Assembly (NCBI GenBank): GCA_900175165.2
Contig: FWWN02000628.1
Span: forward strand, 10,267-64,773
Source: Rhizomucor pusillus
Lineage: Eukaryota > Mucoromycota > Mucoromycetes > Mucorales > Lichtheimiaceae
DNA: 54,507 nucleotides
Reading direction: 5' to 3'
Shown here: piece after piece, positions 43,801-54,507 of the stretch
Position numbering within the stretch: the first letter of the stretch is position 1
Layout of the letters: every line of letters begins with the position of its first letter
Notes under the pieces: model-generated
The model's database searches: none
What the model was told of the DNA's origin: nothing
Seen by the model: only the letters and a program-made list of their open reading frames with translations
Program-made: the position numbers and the translations under genes

Positions 43801-46800
43801 ATGAATAGATCGCCAACCTCATCCGAGACCAACGACGTTAAATCGACCCAAGCGCCAGTGTTCAATTACGCAGAAGCTGCAAAGCGACCCTCCGGTTCTA
43901 AAAATGGACAACCAAATTCGTATCCTTTTTTGTGCGTCATCGACAGAAACTGCATAGAATGCAATGTTGTGTGCATGGGCTTGTGTGGGGAGAATGGAAG
44001 AGTGCAATGGTACAAGAGGAATGGAAAAGAGGATTGTTCTTTACCGTGCAGGGCTCGAGGAGACAGTTTCGGATCATATCGAAATATCCGCTTATTTCGT
44101 GTGCCTGATGTCATCTATCCATAACTCTTATTTTGCTGCTTACAATGTAGATCGCCATCCAAAAATTCGCCGCAATCATCAACGCCGTCGTCCAAGAATG
44201 CATTGAACGCTTCAGTACAATTGCCGAGAGCGCCACCGTCAGAGACTGGTAATGCATCATCAGCTGTAGCCACCTAGACATACGCGCACTCAATTGCATC
44301 CGGACATATGCTGATACACTTTTCATTAGTTCCGATCCAGTTTGGATCCATCAACGAACCCGCTGATACAATCAGCCAACGTTCTTCGACAAAGTCTGGC
44401 GATTTTACGACTTCAGTAAAGTCATCAGAGCTTACCTTTGGTTCCGTGCCTGCTACGGACGCATCCTCGGTAATTCAATGGCTCTAATTCCTTCTTTATG
44501 CAAGAATAATCCTTCTAACATAGCCCGTTGCTGCCTTGCAGAGTCCTTCTTGGCAACCTCCGCCGCAGCCCTCGCCTACCCAAACGCAGGGATCCCCATC
44601 TTACCATCAGAATCATGGCAACCGCCCTTACCGTCATCACCACAACTATAAGCAGCATTCCGCCCCCATGGGTATGGCTCATTCCCCTCAAAATGGTGTG
44701 CCATCTTATGTAAGTTGCAACTCGATCTGTTTGATCGCGCGTAGCAATTGAATTAAATCTTTGCAATAGTATGTACCTCAAGGTTACGATGGTCAACGCG
44801 GCTACGACCAACGTTCCTTCCAAGGCTACGATGGACAGCGACAATACTATGCTCACTATTCTGGTATGCCAGCCATGTCGTACGGCGGTATGGGAATGCC
44901 GCAAGCCGGCAACCATTCATCCCCTCAGGCTTACGTCCCTCCTGCTCGAAGCAGCAAAGCCATTCGCATCATTGACCCCGTCACAAAGGCTGAGGTGAAG
45001 GCGGATGCTCTTGCTTCTGCATCATCTGCCAGCAATTCCAAGGACAACGCTCCCAAATCCGATGACAAGAAGGAAAAGGAACATAAGCCTACTGGCTCTC
45101 CCTCTCCTGTTTCCAAGGCTATTCCCATTGTCGATCCTGCCATCAAGCAGCGTGAAGAACGCGAGAGACAAGAACGCGAGGAGGCTGAACGCAAGGCCAA
45201 GGAGGAAGCTGAACGTAAAGCTAAAGAAGAAGAAGAGCAACGTAAAGCCAAGGAGGAGGAAGAGCGTAAAGCCAAGGAGGAAGCTGAACGCAAAGCCAAG
45301 GAAGAAGAAGAGCGTAAAGCCAAGGAAGAAGCCGAACGCATAGCCAAGGAAGAAGCCGAGCGTAAGGCTGAGGAAGAAGCCGAGAAGGCCAAGGTTGAAG
45401 AGGAAGCTAGAAAGAAGGCCGAGGAAGAGCAGCGTCAGCGCGAAGAACGCGAAAAGCAGGAACGTGAAGAGGCTGAGCGTAAGGCCAAGGAAGAAGCCGA
45501 CAAGGCCAAAGCTCAGGAAGAAGAAGCGGAAAAGTCTCGCAAGGCCCAAGAAGAGGCATCCAAGCCTGTTGAGGAGCCTGCAAAGGAAGAGCCTAAGCTT
45601 CAAGTCAAGACTGACATTAAGCCAGAGGAGAAATCTGAGGCAAAGTCCGAAGAAAAGGAAAACAAGCCTCCAGCTACACCTGTTCGTACCATTGATGATC
45701 CCAGCACTATCAAATATCCTCCTGAAGTCAAGGCACCTTTCGGCTCCAAGGATCCTGTTACTGGAAAGATTCAGTATGATCCCGCCTTTTTGATGCAATT
45801 CGCTCCGTTGTGCTTGGAAACTACAGAGGATTTGTCTGAATTCAGAAGCATCAGTGAAGAAGCCGAGCGTGCTGGTCGTCCTGGTATGGCCCGTCGCCAG
45901 ACTTCCGAGCGTGGCCGCGGTGCACGCACACCCAGCTCTCCTATGGGTATGGGCATGTTCAAGCATGGCTCGAGAGACGGACGCATGGAGATGGGCAAAT
46001 TCGCTGGTGGCCGTCCTCTCGGTCCTCGTTCCGGCAGTGGCAGCCATGGATTGCCTCCTGCTGGCGGTGCACCAGGCTCGCCTGGCGGTATGCAGCGTGA
46101 AGGATCTCACGGTGGACGCAGCCGCAGTGGCCGCGGTGGAAAAGGACGCCACCCTTCCAAAGATCAAGACAAGGAAAGGCAACAACAGGGAGGACCAACT
46201 ATCCCCCCAGAGCAAGTTGCTCCCTTGGAAAAGAGCGAAAACCGATGGATACCCCTTGCTTTGCGAAAGCAGCGTGAGGAAGCTCAAAATGATGATGGTC
46301 TTTTGTCTGACGAGATAATCATGCGTAAAGTCAAGTCTCTGCTCAACAAATTGACTTGGGAGAAGTTCGACTCTATCTCGAACCAGATCTGGGAATACGC
46401 CAAACAGTCTGAAAAGGAAAAGGATGGCCGTGCATTGAAGATTGTTATCCAACTTACTTTTGAAAAAGCATGCGACGAAGCTCCATTTGCAGCTCTTTGG
46501 GCCCAGCTTTGCAGAAAGATGTACGACTCCATCACAGATGATATCAAAGATGAGAACATTTTGGATGCAAAGGGTGAACCTGTTGCTGGCGTGAACTTGT
46601 TCCGTAAATACTTGCTTAACCGCTGTCAGCATGATTTCGAGCGTGGTTGGAAGAGCCAGATCCCCAAGGTCGAGAACCAGGAAATGCTTTCCGACGAGTA
46701 CTACGCAGCTGTCAAGGCTAAGCGACAAGGTCTTGGTCTTGTACAGTTCATTGGTGAACTTTTCAAACGACACATGCTTACAGACCGTATTATGCTTTCA

Positions 46801-47479
46801 TGTCTCACGAGATTGTGTGCCGATCCCTTGGAGTGCGAGGATGAAGAAACTGAGACCATGTGTAAGCTGGTTACTACCATTGGTCGTGACCTAGATACCA
46901 GTTCCCGCAAGAACAAGGAGTGGCTGGATACCTACTTTGAACGCATGAAGGAAATGAAGAACAGCCCGAACTTGAGCAACAGAGTCAAGTTCATGATTGA
47001 CGATGTATTTGACCTGCGACGGGATAAATGGGTTCCACGACGAGGCAACCAACCTGCTCCTACCACTATTGCTGAAGTGCATGAACAGGCTCAAAAGGCC
47101 AAGGAAGCTGAAGCTGCTGCTTTGAAGAGAACCACGAGCTCACGAGGTAGTCTGCCTCCTCCACCTAAAGTAGAAACACGACCTGATGGATGGTCGACGG
47201 TAGGCTCATCAAGTCCTGGTTCGGCCACTCCCAAGAAGGATCTCAGCAATTTTGGCAAGACAGATCGGTCCAAGACCCGATCTGGCGTTCTCGGCCCATC
47301 TGGCTCACCGTTTGCATCGCTTGCCCGGGCAGGTGCTAAGGACAAGGATGAAGAAGACAGCAATGCGTCTGGTGGTAGCACCAACATGTTCAGGTACGTT
47401 TTACAATGAAGAATATTTAGCCACGTATGTATGTATTTTGCTAACATTATTACAATTCAGCGCATTAAACGACGAGTGA
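43801..47479 (+). CDS. TIF4631: Translation initiation factor eIF4G
   Basis: Scaffold that links the cap-binding eIF4E, eIF4A, poly(A)-binding protein and the 40S subunit. Exons 43801-43919, 44151-44248, 44330-44469, 44542-44709, 44770-47393 and 47461-47479 give 1055 aa. The N-terminus is low-complexity (Ser/Pro/Gln/His), with VPIQFGSIN and a Tyr/Gly-rich stretch. A long charged coil of EERKAKEEAERKAKEE type (about 45150-45560) follows. IQYDPAFLMQFAPLC is the eIF4E-binding region before the RNA-binding Arg/Gly part. The MIF4G HEAT domain starts near IIMRKVKSLLNKLTWEKFD and contains NRCQHDFERGW and GELFKRHMLTDRIM. There is no MA3 domain, as usual in fungi. The last exon has only six codons (ALNDE). 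Intron 1 is 231 nt, unusually long here, with a U12-like 5' splice site. Confidence 0.95.
43920..44150 (+). other. Candidate U12-type GT-AG intron in eIF4G
   Basis: The intron starts GTATCCTTT, identical to the U12 5' splice-site consensus (RTATCCTTT). The acceptor TGTAG restores the frame (PNS to SPSKNS). A weaker branch-like element, ATCCATAAC, lies about 26 nt from the 3' end, somewhat far for U12. The class is therefore uncertain. Confidence 0.45.
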
Positions 47480-48459
47480 TTTTTCTCTCTTTTTATCTCT
47501 TTCAACACATGCACACACGCACACGCATACACTCTACACGACCACCACCTTTCCTCTAAAAAATAAATAATACACAAGTGTCCTTAATGAGAGACATTCT
47601 GCAAAGAATTTGAACTTGCGTGAGATTAAATAACATATAGAATTATTACCTGTTGCTCTCTCTTTCTTGTTGTAAAAAAGCCAAAATATCATTAAAGTGG
47701 GTCTCATTAGGACTCGCATTGCTGCATCAATAGTAACAACAATAATGGGAGTTTAATATGCTCTAATCCAAATGTGGATGGAAATACAGATAAGCCCTTT
47801 CATTTCTGCTACCGACGTCAGTCGCGAGGCCGCCACGAGAGGAAAGCGTACTTTGAAACGGATACATCACACATTTAATTTTAGCAAGCAGAGGAGCAGG
47901 AGGACCTTGGATGCCGCCATGCAGCTTTTGGCGGTCCGGAGATAATAACGATGACGTTTGATGATATATATATATATATATATGTATGTATATATAAAAT
48001 AAGCGTAAGAAGCATACAGCGGGTTGAGAGGGGAAGTGCGCTCTCTCAACATTTGAGAACATACAGAATCTGTTTGTTATCTGCCTACAGCGGATGCCGC
48101 AAGCTGGCAGCGGCGTGGATGTGCATCAATGTTGGTATGGAATGGGCTCACATGGCGCTCGCAAACGGTTTGGGCGTGCCTGAAAGTTTGTGAAACTGTC
48201 GCCTACTCGTGGTAAGATGTTGGTGCAACGTGAGAATCCCCGACCAAGGCACCAAAAGCGTTACATACACTCGCACACAGACATATTGCAACCCTTTTTC
48301 TTCTCTTTTCCCCTTCTGGCCCCACTCTCTCGCACTGTTTGCTCTCTGTTTTGCTCCTAGACATCAAGAGGTAACATAGGGGTTCAATGATTTGCCACAG
48401 GGGCCGTCTAAAAAACTTTTTTTTCCAACAAAGCAGCGTCTATAGTATTTTTTGCCGAC
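47480..48459. other. Intergenic, eIF4G 3' side and PAK promoter
   Basis: Nearly 1 kb with no convincing gene. It contains a CA-rich tract (about 47508-47530), a TA/TATG microsatellite (47963-47996) and pyrimidine-rich sequence before the PAK start. Confidence 0.5.
47963..47996. repeat. TA/TATG microsatellite
   Basis: A run of TA units followed by TATG and TATA units in the PAK upstream region. Simple sequence; possibly length-variable. Confidence 0.85.
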
Positions 48460-50971
48460 ATGACAGAGATCATCAAGGACGGCTACCTGTCCGTCAAGGA
48501 AGAAGGCCTGCGCGCCTGGATATGGTCGAAACGGTTTTGTGTGCTTCGTGATCAGGCATTAACCTTTCATCGCAACGAGGTTCGCGTGTTGCCAACTTGT
48601 CATCATTCTCCCCCGTCTAATCTTACGGTGGTATAGCAATCCGGGCAATGTGTAGCCATAATCTTTTTGAAAGAAATCTCATCGGTCGACCGAACGGACC
48701 TGAAACCTTACTGCTTTGAGATTGCAACCAAAGACAAGACATACTACATTGCATGCAAAAGCGACGAAGAATTATATTCTTGGATGGATGAAATTTACAA
48801 TGTAATAACAGTACACGATAAGATATATATTTGCTGCCGAGTTGCTCACGCTGTTGCTGCAGAGATCACCGGTGGGTGCATCGGGCCCAACCAACTTTGT
48901 CCACGAAGTCCACGTCGGCTTTGATCCGGTGTCTGGCGCATTCACGGTAAGTTGCTAGGGCGGGGAGGAGTGTCTCGCTTTTGGCAATTAACTCACACCG
49001 CACATTTAGGGTTTGCCCGACCAATGGACACAACTGCTGAAAGGTTCTGCTATCACCGCAGAAGATGCAGCAAAGAACCCGCAAGCAGTTTTGGATGTAC
49101 TAGAATTCTACACTGAACAGACCAAGCGGGAGAACGAAGAGTACGGCTCTTCCCACTTGATGGGTGCCGTGGAACGTTCAAGCGGCGAGCGTTGGGCTGC
49201 CATGATGCACGAGTCCAAAAAATCTGCCGCAGCTCCGTTGCCAATACCTACCCGCGCACCTCCACCACGCCCAGCTCCTCCACCGCCTAGCAATGCTCGA
49301 CGCCCTGACAGAGACGTGAATGAAATGATGAACGACTTGAGCGTCGGTGGCCGCCATGTAATTTTCACTGCCAATTTATTATTTCAGTCTGTGCATATAC
49401 ATTGACTTCTTAATTTGAACAGGAACCCAGATCGCCGCACTCTCCGCATCTGCCAAAACCTTCAGACAGCTCCAAGGATTTCCGACCCTACGACCGAGTG
49501 CCGCCTTCTCCCGTAAAGTATCTATACATAAATGCAGCCGAGGCGTTGCTAAATCTCTTTTATTATTTTTCTAGTCATCCCGAACGCACAATACCACCAA
49601 ACCATCTTATCCTCGGCCTGAACCTAGCAAGTCGCACGGCACTTCACACAGTCACCGAACACCCGTGCGCACTAGCAGCGCAACCACGTACGATGATTCT
49701 CGAGCTGCTTACGAGCGCGAGAAGGAGCGTATGCTTCGTGAACGCGAGCGCGAGCGTGAGCGGGAATTGCGCCTACGTGAACGTGAAAAGGAACGACAGC
49801 GCGAAAAGGAGCGTGAGCGTGAACGCATGCTCCGCGAGCGTGAGAAGGCTGCCCAGCAAGTATCACAGCCAAAGAAGAAGGTTGAGCAGCGTATCAGCAC
49901 CATGTCTGAAGCCCAGATCATGGAAAAGTTGCGCTCTGTCGTTACCCGCGGCGATCCCAACGAACTATACAAGCGCATCAAGCGCGTAGGTCAAGGGTAA
50001 CGTTGAAACAATAGCCATATACTTTAGTAGATAGAAAGAACTGACGTAATATACACAGTGCGTCTGGCTCGGTGTACGTGGCAGCCTCGCTTGCTACCAA
50101 CACCAAGGTCGCTATTAAGCAGATGGATCTGGCCAACCAGCCTCGCAAGGAGTTGATTGTGAACGAAATCCTTGTTATGAAAGAGTCGCAGCACCGCAAC
50201 ATTGTCAACTTTTTGGACTCTTTCTTGGTAAAGAACACGGAACTCTGGGTAGTAATGGAGTACATGGAAGGAGGTGCTCTCACCGACGTCATTGATCACA
50301 ATACCATGACCGAGCAGCAAATCGCCACCGTTTGTTTGGAGGTAGTTTAATGCAACAATGCGTGCGTGCACAGACGATTAACTGACTGACCGGCGCCAAT
50401 TAGACAACTGCTGGTCTTCACCATTTGCATTCTCGCAGCATTATTCACAGAGATATCAAGTCGGACAATATCCTACTAAACGCCCAGGGTCACGTCAAGA
50501 TCAGTGACTTTGGCTTCTGTGCCAAGTTGACCGACCAAAAGAACAAGCGTGCTACAATGGTCGGCACACCTTACTGGGTACGCATGGATTACAAAGATTT
50601 GTTAAGCATACCAAGCTGATAGCTATTTCTAGATGGCACCCGAGGTCGTGAAGCAGAAAGAGTATGGTGAAAAGGTTGATATCTGGTCGCTAGGTATCAT
50701 GGCGATTGAAATGATTGAAAACGAGCCACCCTATCTGGATGAGGAACCACTCAAGGCGCTTTACCTGATTGCCACCAACGGCACGCCTACACTCAAGAAC
50801 CCCGAGAAGCTCTCGCGGGAACTCAAGGGATTCCTGGCTGTATGCCTGTGCGTAGATGTTCGCTCCAGAGCCACAGCAGCGGAATTACTCGAACATGAAT
50901 TCTTGAAAAAGGCTGGACCTTTGGAAATCCTGGCTCCTTTGCTCAAATTCAAAAACAAAAGCCACTCGTAA
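48460..50971 (+). CDS. CLA4: PAK/Ste20-family kinase with PH and CRIB domains (Cla4-like)
   Basis: Cdc42/Rac effector kinase for polarity and septin organisation. Nine exons (48460-48579, 48637-48801, 48863-48946, 49010-49357, 49423-49512, 49575-49996, 50059-50341, 50404-50577, 50633-50971) give 674 aa. PH domain at the N-terminus ([20 protein letters not shown] to [13 protein letters not shown]). CRIB is [20 protein letters not shown] joined to [11 protein letters not shown] Pro-rich linker is followed by an Arg/Glu-rich stretch ([18 protein letters not shown]). Kinase domain: [38 protein letters not shown] joined to MAPEVV, and the Ste20-type APE region. PH plus CRIB distinguishes Cla4 from Ste20. 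Intact. Confidence 0.95.
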
Positions 50972-51752
50972 AACATACACACAAGGAAGATGATCTTCTT
51001 CTTTGTCTTTACTTGTCCTATCCCGCCTATATACAAACACAGACACTCTCGCACACGCTGCCGAAAGCGCCGTTTCCTCTTTCTCTCTCTTTCTCTCTCT
51101 CTTCACTCCCTCTTTTATCTTTGTTTTCTGTTACCTTAAAGTATTGGTACATAAAAAAGACGGTTCCTAATTTATTCATTCGTACAAGACCACCAGCAGG
51201 CGTACTGTTGCTCATTCCTTTCTTGGTTTGCGCTCCGACCGAACAAGCTTCCTCCTCTGTACATTAGGATATGATGCTGCTCTATCCAGTCTATATATAA
51301 GTCATGGCGATGGTTTGGTAGCAATTTAACGGGAAGCAAAAGACTGCATTTTGTATGAAGATCCGTTTAGCAATATCCATCAGTTGTGCATCAAAAACAG
51401 ATTAAATTAAATACAGAATCTACAAATCGACGTTACTTTGTAAGGCATTCGGCGATGAGAAAGGAAGCAACAATCGCTTCAGCTGCTACCGCATGCGGGA
51501 TGAAGGGAGGATCGTCAAAAGCATACTGCCAGTCAGCATTCCATATCGTTACAGTCGTACAGGAAACGATATTTGTCTAGTCTATGCTAAATGGACAGAG
51601 TGAAACCTCATAGCGATGCATGCTGAATTGGGCGAAATTCGTTTTCCGTATCTGGTTTCAGCTGAGGAGGGGAGATCCGACCAAAAAGACCAGCTGCTTG
51701 GCTGCTTTACTTACTTCGTTAGACCACACTCACTCTATCTCTCTTCAACAAA
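50972..51752. other. Intergenic, PAK 3' side and USP promoter
   Basis: About 780 bp. Includes a CTCTTT-rich pyrimidine tract (about 51077-51118). TATATATAA occurs at about 51291-51299, too far from the next start to be its TATA box without a long 5' UTR. No gene recognised. Confidence 0.45.
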
Positions 51753-52886
51753 ATGACGACCGCCGAGGAGAAACCCGAGAAATACGTCCGCGGCGTATCA
51801 TTCGATACAATGACGGACAAGGATCATCCCAATTACTCATTTACACTTCGAGGGAAGACGTCCGGCTACAAGCGCACGCGGCGAACCCGCACGTTTATGG
51901 TAGCTACCGACCTTGCCAACTACAGCGAGTATGCTCTTAATTGGGCAAGCGAAGTATGTTTATATCAGAGGAAAAAAGAGGTTATATACATGCAATAACT
52001 CAATACGCAACACTCTTGTCGCAATGCAGGAAGTCATGGACGATGGCGATGAACTTATCGTGCTCCGTGTAGTCACCGTTGATACGACTGGTTGGTAGAA
52101 CGCTGGAGGTGGTGGCGTGGCAGAGTAACAGTAATAGTAACGAGATCAAATACCTTTCTAACTGCGGATTGTACATACCAGAGAAAAAGGGCTCCAGCCT
52201 GCAATCGTTGCTTCAGCACGAGGAGAAACAATCTCGAGAGAATGCCTCGCGAGTCATGGAAAAAATCATGGCATCCAGCGGTCCAGATAAGAAAGTGAGT
52301 AGTGCGATTGGGTGGGGTGGGAATGGCACTTTTTAACAATAATGTTATCCATCTACTAGATCAGCGTCATTATCGAGTTTGTGATTGGAAAAGTACAAGA
52401 AACAATCCAGCATATGGTAATACCAGGAAGGATGAGTATTCCGGGTAAATCAATGGTATCTGATCGACTGCTACGTAGATTTCAATGTATCAGCCATCCT
52501 TGCTCATTGTCGGCACCCGTGGATTGTCAGAGTTCAAGGGCATGCTCCTCGGCAGTGTGTCCAAGTACTGTCTCCAGCATTCTCCCGTTCCAGTTACTGT
52601 AGTGCGACCAGATGATAAGATCAAAAAGTACAAGATGAAGAAGAACCGATTGAGCGGGTTAATGCGGTTCGGCAGCTACTCGAGATCCAGCACCAGCGGC
52701 GAGTCTTCCAGCGACGAAGAGTCCTCCGTAACCACGGCTTCATCTATCCAAAACCAACAGCAATCTGTTCCTACCCTAGAAAAGAGAATGAGCCGCTTAT
52801 CCTTGATGGAGCGGTACGGACCTAGACGTGTACGATCGAGATCACCTTCGCCTGCACCTGCAAAAACAAACTCGGCAACCAAATGA
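51753..52886 (+). CDS. Universal stress protein (UspA-domain)
   Basis: Exons 51753-51953, 52030-52090, 52182-52294, 52360-52416 and 52479-52886 give 279 aa. The domain starts RTRTFMVATDLANYSEYALNW. It continues with a beta strand (DELIVLRVVTVDTT) and ends with the ATP-binding G-2x-G-9x-G-[ST] signature in VGTRGLSEFKGMLLGSVSKY followed by HSPVPVTVVRPD. The C-terminal tail after this is Ser-rich and basic (RSRSPSPAPAKTN). Fungal members of this family are linked to stress tolerance, but the ligand and role are not established for this one. Each intron is GT-AG and the frame is continuous. Confidence 0.9.
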
Positions 52887-53104
52887 TGTGTAATTCTCGT
52901 TCTTAAATTCTCCTCATGTACACATTCAAAGAAATATCCTGTATAACCTTTTTTCTTTTTCTCCATGCTGTAATGTATGATTGTTGGAACTTTGTTACGT
53001 ATTTTTAAACAAAAAAGGAAGGCTAATAGAAAGAACAACGACGATTGCATTTCAAATACTCGCAGTGAGGGTAATTTGGCAGCTCCCTTTCCTTCCCCGA
53101 TTAA

Positions 53105-54125
53105 ATGCAGCAGCTCAAGGCGACAGCGTGTCGTCTGTTCCTGATAACCTTGTTGATAGCTGTCTTTGCTCAAGCACACGATGCTCAAAAAGAAGAACAA
53201 GGACAGCTGCCGAGAATTGTTGCCATGGGCGATCTCCACGGTGATCTTGCCAACACGCTCGCCATTATGAAACACACCGGTCTTGTAGACGATCAAGGCC
53301 ACTGGGCAGGTGGTAACACTATCTTTGTACAAACTGTAAGTATATTTATCCCCCACCCCAATGGTTAGATATTAGCATTGATGACAACGAAAGGGAGACG
53401 TTGTTGATCGCGGCGTGGATACCATCAAATTGTATCAGTTGTTGGATCGGCTAGAGGAGGAAGCGCGAGCTCAGGGCGGCCAAGTCGTGCGCACGCTAGG
53501 CAACCACGAAATCATGAACATGATTGGGGACTGGCGCTATGTCCACCCAGATGATATCCGGTCGTTTGGTGGGCAAGAAGCGCGTATGCATGCATTCTCA
53601 GAAGACGGATGGATCGGCAAGGTGTTGCTAGAACTCAACTTGACGGCCAAAGTCGGCAGCTCTGTGTTTTGCCACGGCGGGATCCACCCGATCTTTGCAC
53701 TGGATGGAGGAGTAGACAAGATCAACGAGAATACACGTAGCACATTGAGAGAGTATGTAAAACCGCGCGGAGACCATCGCAAGGATCCATATGGCCTGTA
53801 CGGCGGACATGGACCAACTTGGTACCGCGGATATGCCATGGACAAAGAATCCGAGGTTTGCCCCTTGCTTGATCAGGCGCTCGAGCTGATAGGTGCTGAT
53901 CGCATGGTCATGGGGCACACTGTCCAGCGCAACGGCCGGATAACTACACGCTGCAATGGAAAGGCAGTGCTTATCGATATCGGTATATCGCATGTCTACG
54001 GAGGCCACTTTGGTGCACTAGAAATCATCGATGATCAGGAACTCTTTGCAACCTACAAGCATGGTCGAGAACCGCTACTGCCGTCTCGTGAACCAGATCC
54101 AGTGTTCATCCACGAGGAACTTTAG
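53105..54125 (+). CDS. Shewanella-like protein phosphatase (PPP-type calcineurin-like phosphoesterase), secreted
   Basis: Exons 53105-53335 and 53394-54125 give 320 aa. The N-terminus MQQLKATACRLFLITLLIAV is a typical signal peptide, ending near AQAHDA. Metal ligands and catalytic residues are present in order: GDLHGD, GDVVDRG (restored by the splice), LGNHE, VFCHGGIHP and MGHTVQRNG. This set, with a short insert and no Ser/Thr-phosphatase C-terminal part, fits the Shewanella-like (SLP) class, known from bacteria, plants, protists and fungi. Substrate unknown. The signal peptide suggests action in the secretory pathway or outside the cell. Starting Met at 53105 is the only one upstream of the signal-like segment. 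Confidence 0.9.
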
Positions 54126-54414
54126 AGTCCCTGCTTTTTCATCTGTCATGTATCATTCATTCCTTGCTTGTCTACAATATATCAAAGGATCTGTATCTGG
54201 AATCACGCCATAGTCAGTGCAGCTGCCGGTATATCACTGTATATACATATCAGTGCAGTTTTTGGTTTGGTTCCAAGGCATCCTAAGAATGCCCCGGAAT
54301 CTACATATGCAAACCTTTGATAAAAGACATTCCCAACGCAAGTGTTAAGATGTCGCCGAACCGATAAATATGGACTTAGCGACGCAGGTCTTGATAGATA
54401 GACTATGGTAAGTG
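54126..54414. other. Intergenic between SLP gene and last partial gene
   Basis: AT-rich, no convincing ORF. It contains the 3' side of the phosphatase gene and upstream sequence of the next one. Confidence 0.5.
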
Positions 54415-54422
54415 TATAAAAG
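54415..54422 (+). promoter_or_regulatory. TATA box
   Basis: TATAAAAG lies 69 nt upstream of the last ATG (54484), the expected distance for a TATA-driven fungal gene with a short 5' UTR. Confidence 0.6.
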
Positions 54423-54483
54423 AGGCGACAAATTTCGAGAAACAGGTTGCATATCAACCAATCTCCTCTTCAAGCAAGTAACA

Positions 54484-54507
54484 ATGAAGCGTTTTCTCCT
54501 CTGTGTC
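54484..54507 (+). CDS. Partial gene cut by the window edge (signal peptide start)
   Basis: The ATG behind the TATA box opens the frame MKRFLLCV, which continues off the right edge. A positive charge followed by hydrophobic residues suggests a signal peptide. The context before the ATG (ACA) is favourable, and the strong TATA box suggests a regulated or highly expressed gene. The product cannot be known from eight codons. Confidence 0.5.

Noticed and set aside
45022..46773. 583-residue open frame on the minus strand opposite eIF4G
   Set aside because: It is the shadow of the Glu/Lys/Ala-rich coil (GAG/AAG/GCC codons give Leu/Phe/Gly-type antisense codons); composition is low-complexity and the plus strand is clearly eIF4G.
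47963..47996. TA-rich tract as a TATA element for the PAK gene
   Set aside because: It is about 460 bp from the start codon and is a plain microsatellite.
1..54507. tRNA, rRNA, CRISPR array, or intact transposon with terminal repeats
   Set aside because: No B-box-like GGTTCGANTCC in a cloverleaf context, no regular spaced repeats, and no paired inverted or long direct repeats were seen by eye. A tRNAscan-SE or self-alignment run would be decisive.

Overview
The window is nuclear DNA from a filamentous fungus, most likely an early-diverging Mucoromycota (Mucorales-like). The reasons are fungal marker genes (chitin synthase with QRRRW, a Cla4/PAK kinase, a fungal_trans-type factor, a P450), gene-dense packing with GT-AG introns of about 60-80 nt, a decayed kinase-Sel1 gene of a kind abundant in Mucoromycota, a TnpB/Fanzor-like relic, and at least one U12-type (AT-AC) intron, a class most Ascomycota and Basidiomycota have lost. 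The organism assignment is inference.

Layout, left to right. 1-1.3 kb: relic of a Fanzor/TnpB-like gene. 1.8-4.7 kb (-): chitin synthase. 6.7-10.1 kb (+): mitochondrial Lon protease, convergent with a mitochondrial carrier (10.1-11.7 kb, -) whose reading frame needs a 6-nt and a 12-nt exon. 12.5-17.4 kb (-): unrecognised protein with a beta-propeller-like N-terminus and a long acidic tail holding five repeats of about 100 residues. 17.8-20.0 kb (+): kinase-Sel1 pseudogene. 20.1-21.5 kb (+): proteasome ATPase Rpt3, convergent with Zw10 (21.6-24.2 kb, -). Zw10 shares a 179-bp divergent promoter with the GATOR2 subunit Mio/Sea4 (24.4-28.6 kb, +), which carries the AT-AC intron. 28.9-30.7 kb (-): COG2907-like flavoprotein. 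30.7-32.6 kb: poorly explained accessory stretch. 32.6-35.1 kb (+): fungal transcription factor with apparent frameshifts.

35.5-36.4 kb (+): Ras GTPase. 36.6-37.2 kb (+): small mitochondrial protein of unknown function. 37.3-38.2 kb (-): U2 snRNP A'. 38.6-40.1 kb (-): mitochondrial processing peptidase beta. 40.4-42.5 kb (-): cytochrome P450. 43.8-47.5 kb (+): eIF4G, with a second U12-like 5' splice site. 48.5-51.0 kb (+): PAK-family kinase (PH-CRIB-kinase). 51.8-52.9 kb (+): universal-stress-domain protein. 53.1-54.1 kb (+): secreted Shewanella-like phosphatase. The start of one more gene, behind a TATA box, is cut by the right edge.

Most genes are unrelated housekeeping genes. Loose functional links are mitochondrial proteostasis and import (Lon, MPP-beta, the carrier, the small mitochondrial protein), and signalling for growth and nutrients (Ras, PAK, Mio). 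I found no tRNA, rRNA, CRISPR array or intact transposon. Exon borders were worked out by hand from reading-frame continuity and GT-AG (or AT-AC) sites, without transcript data.
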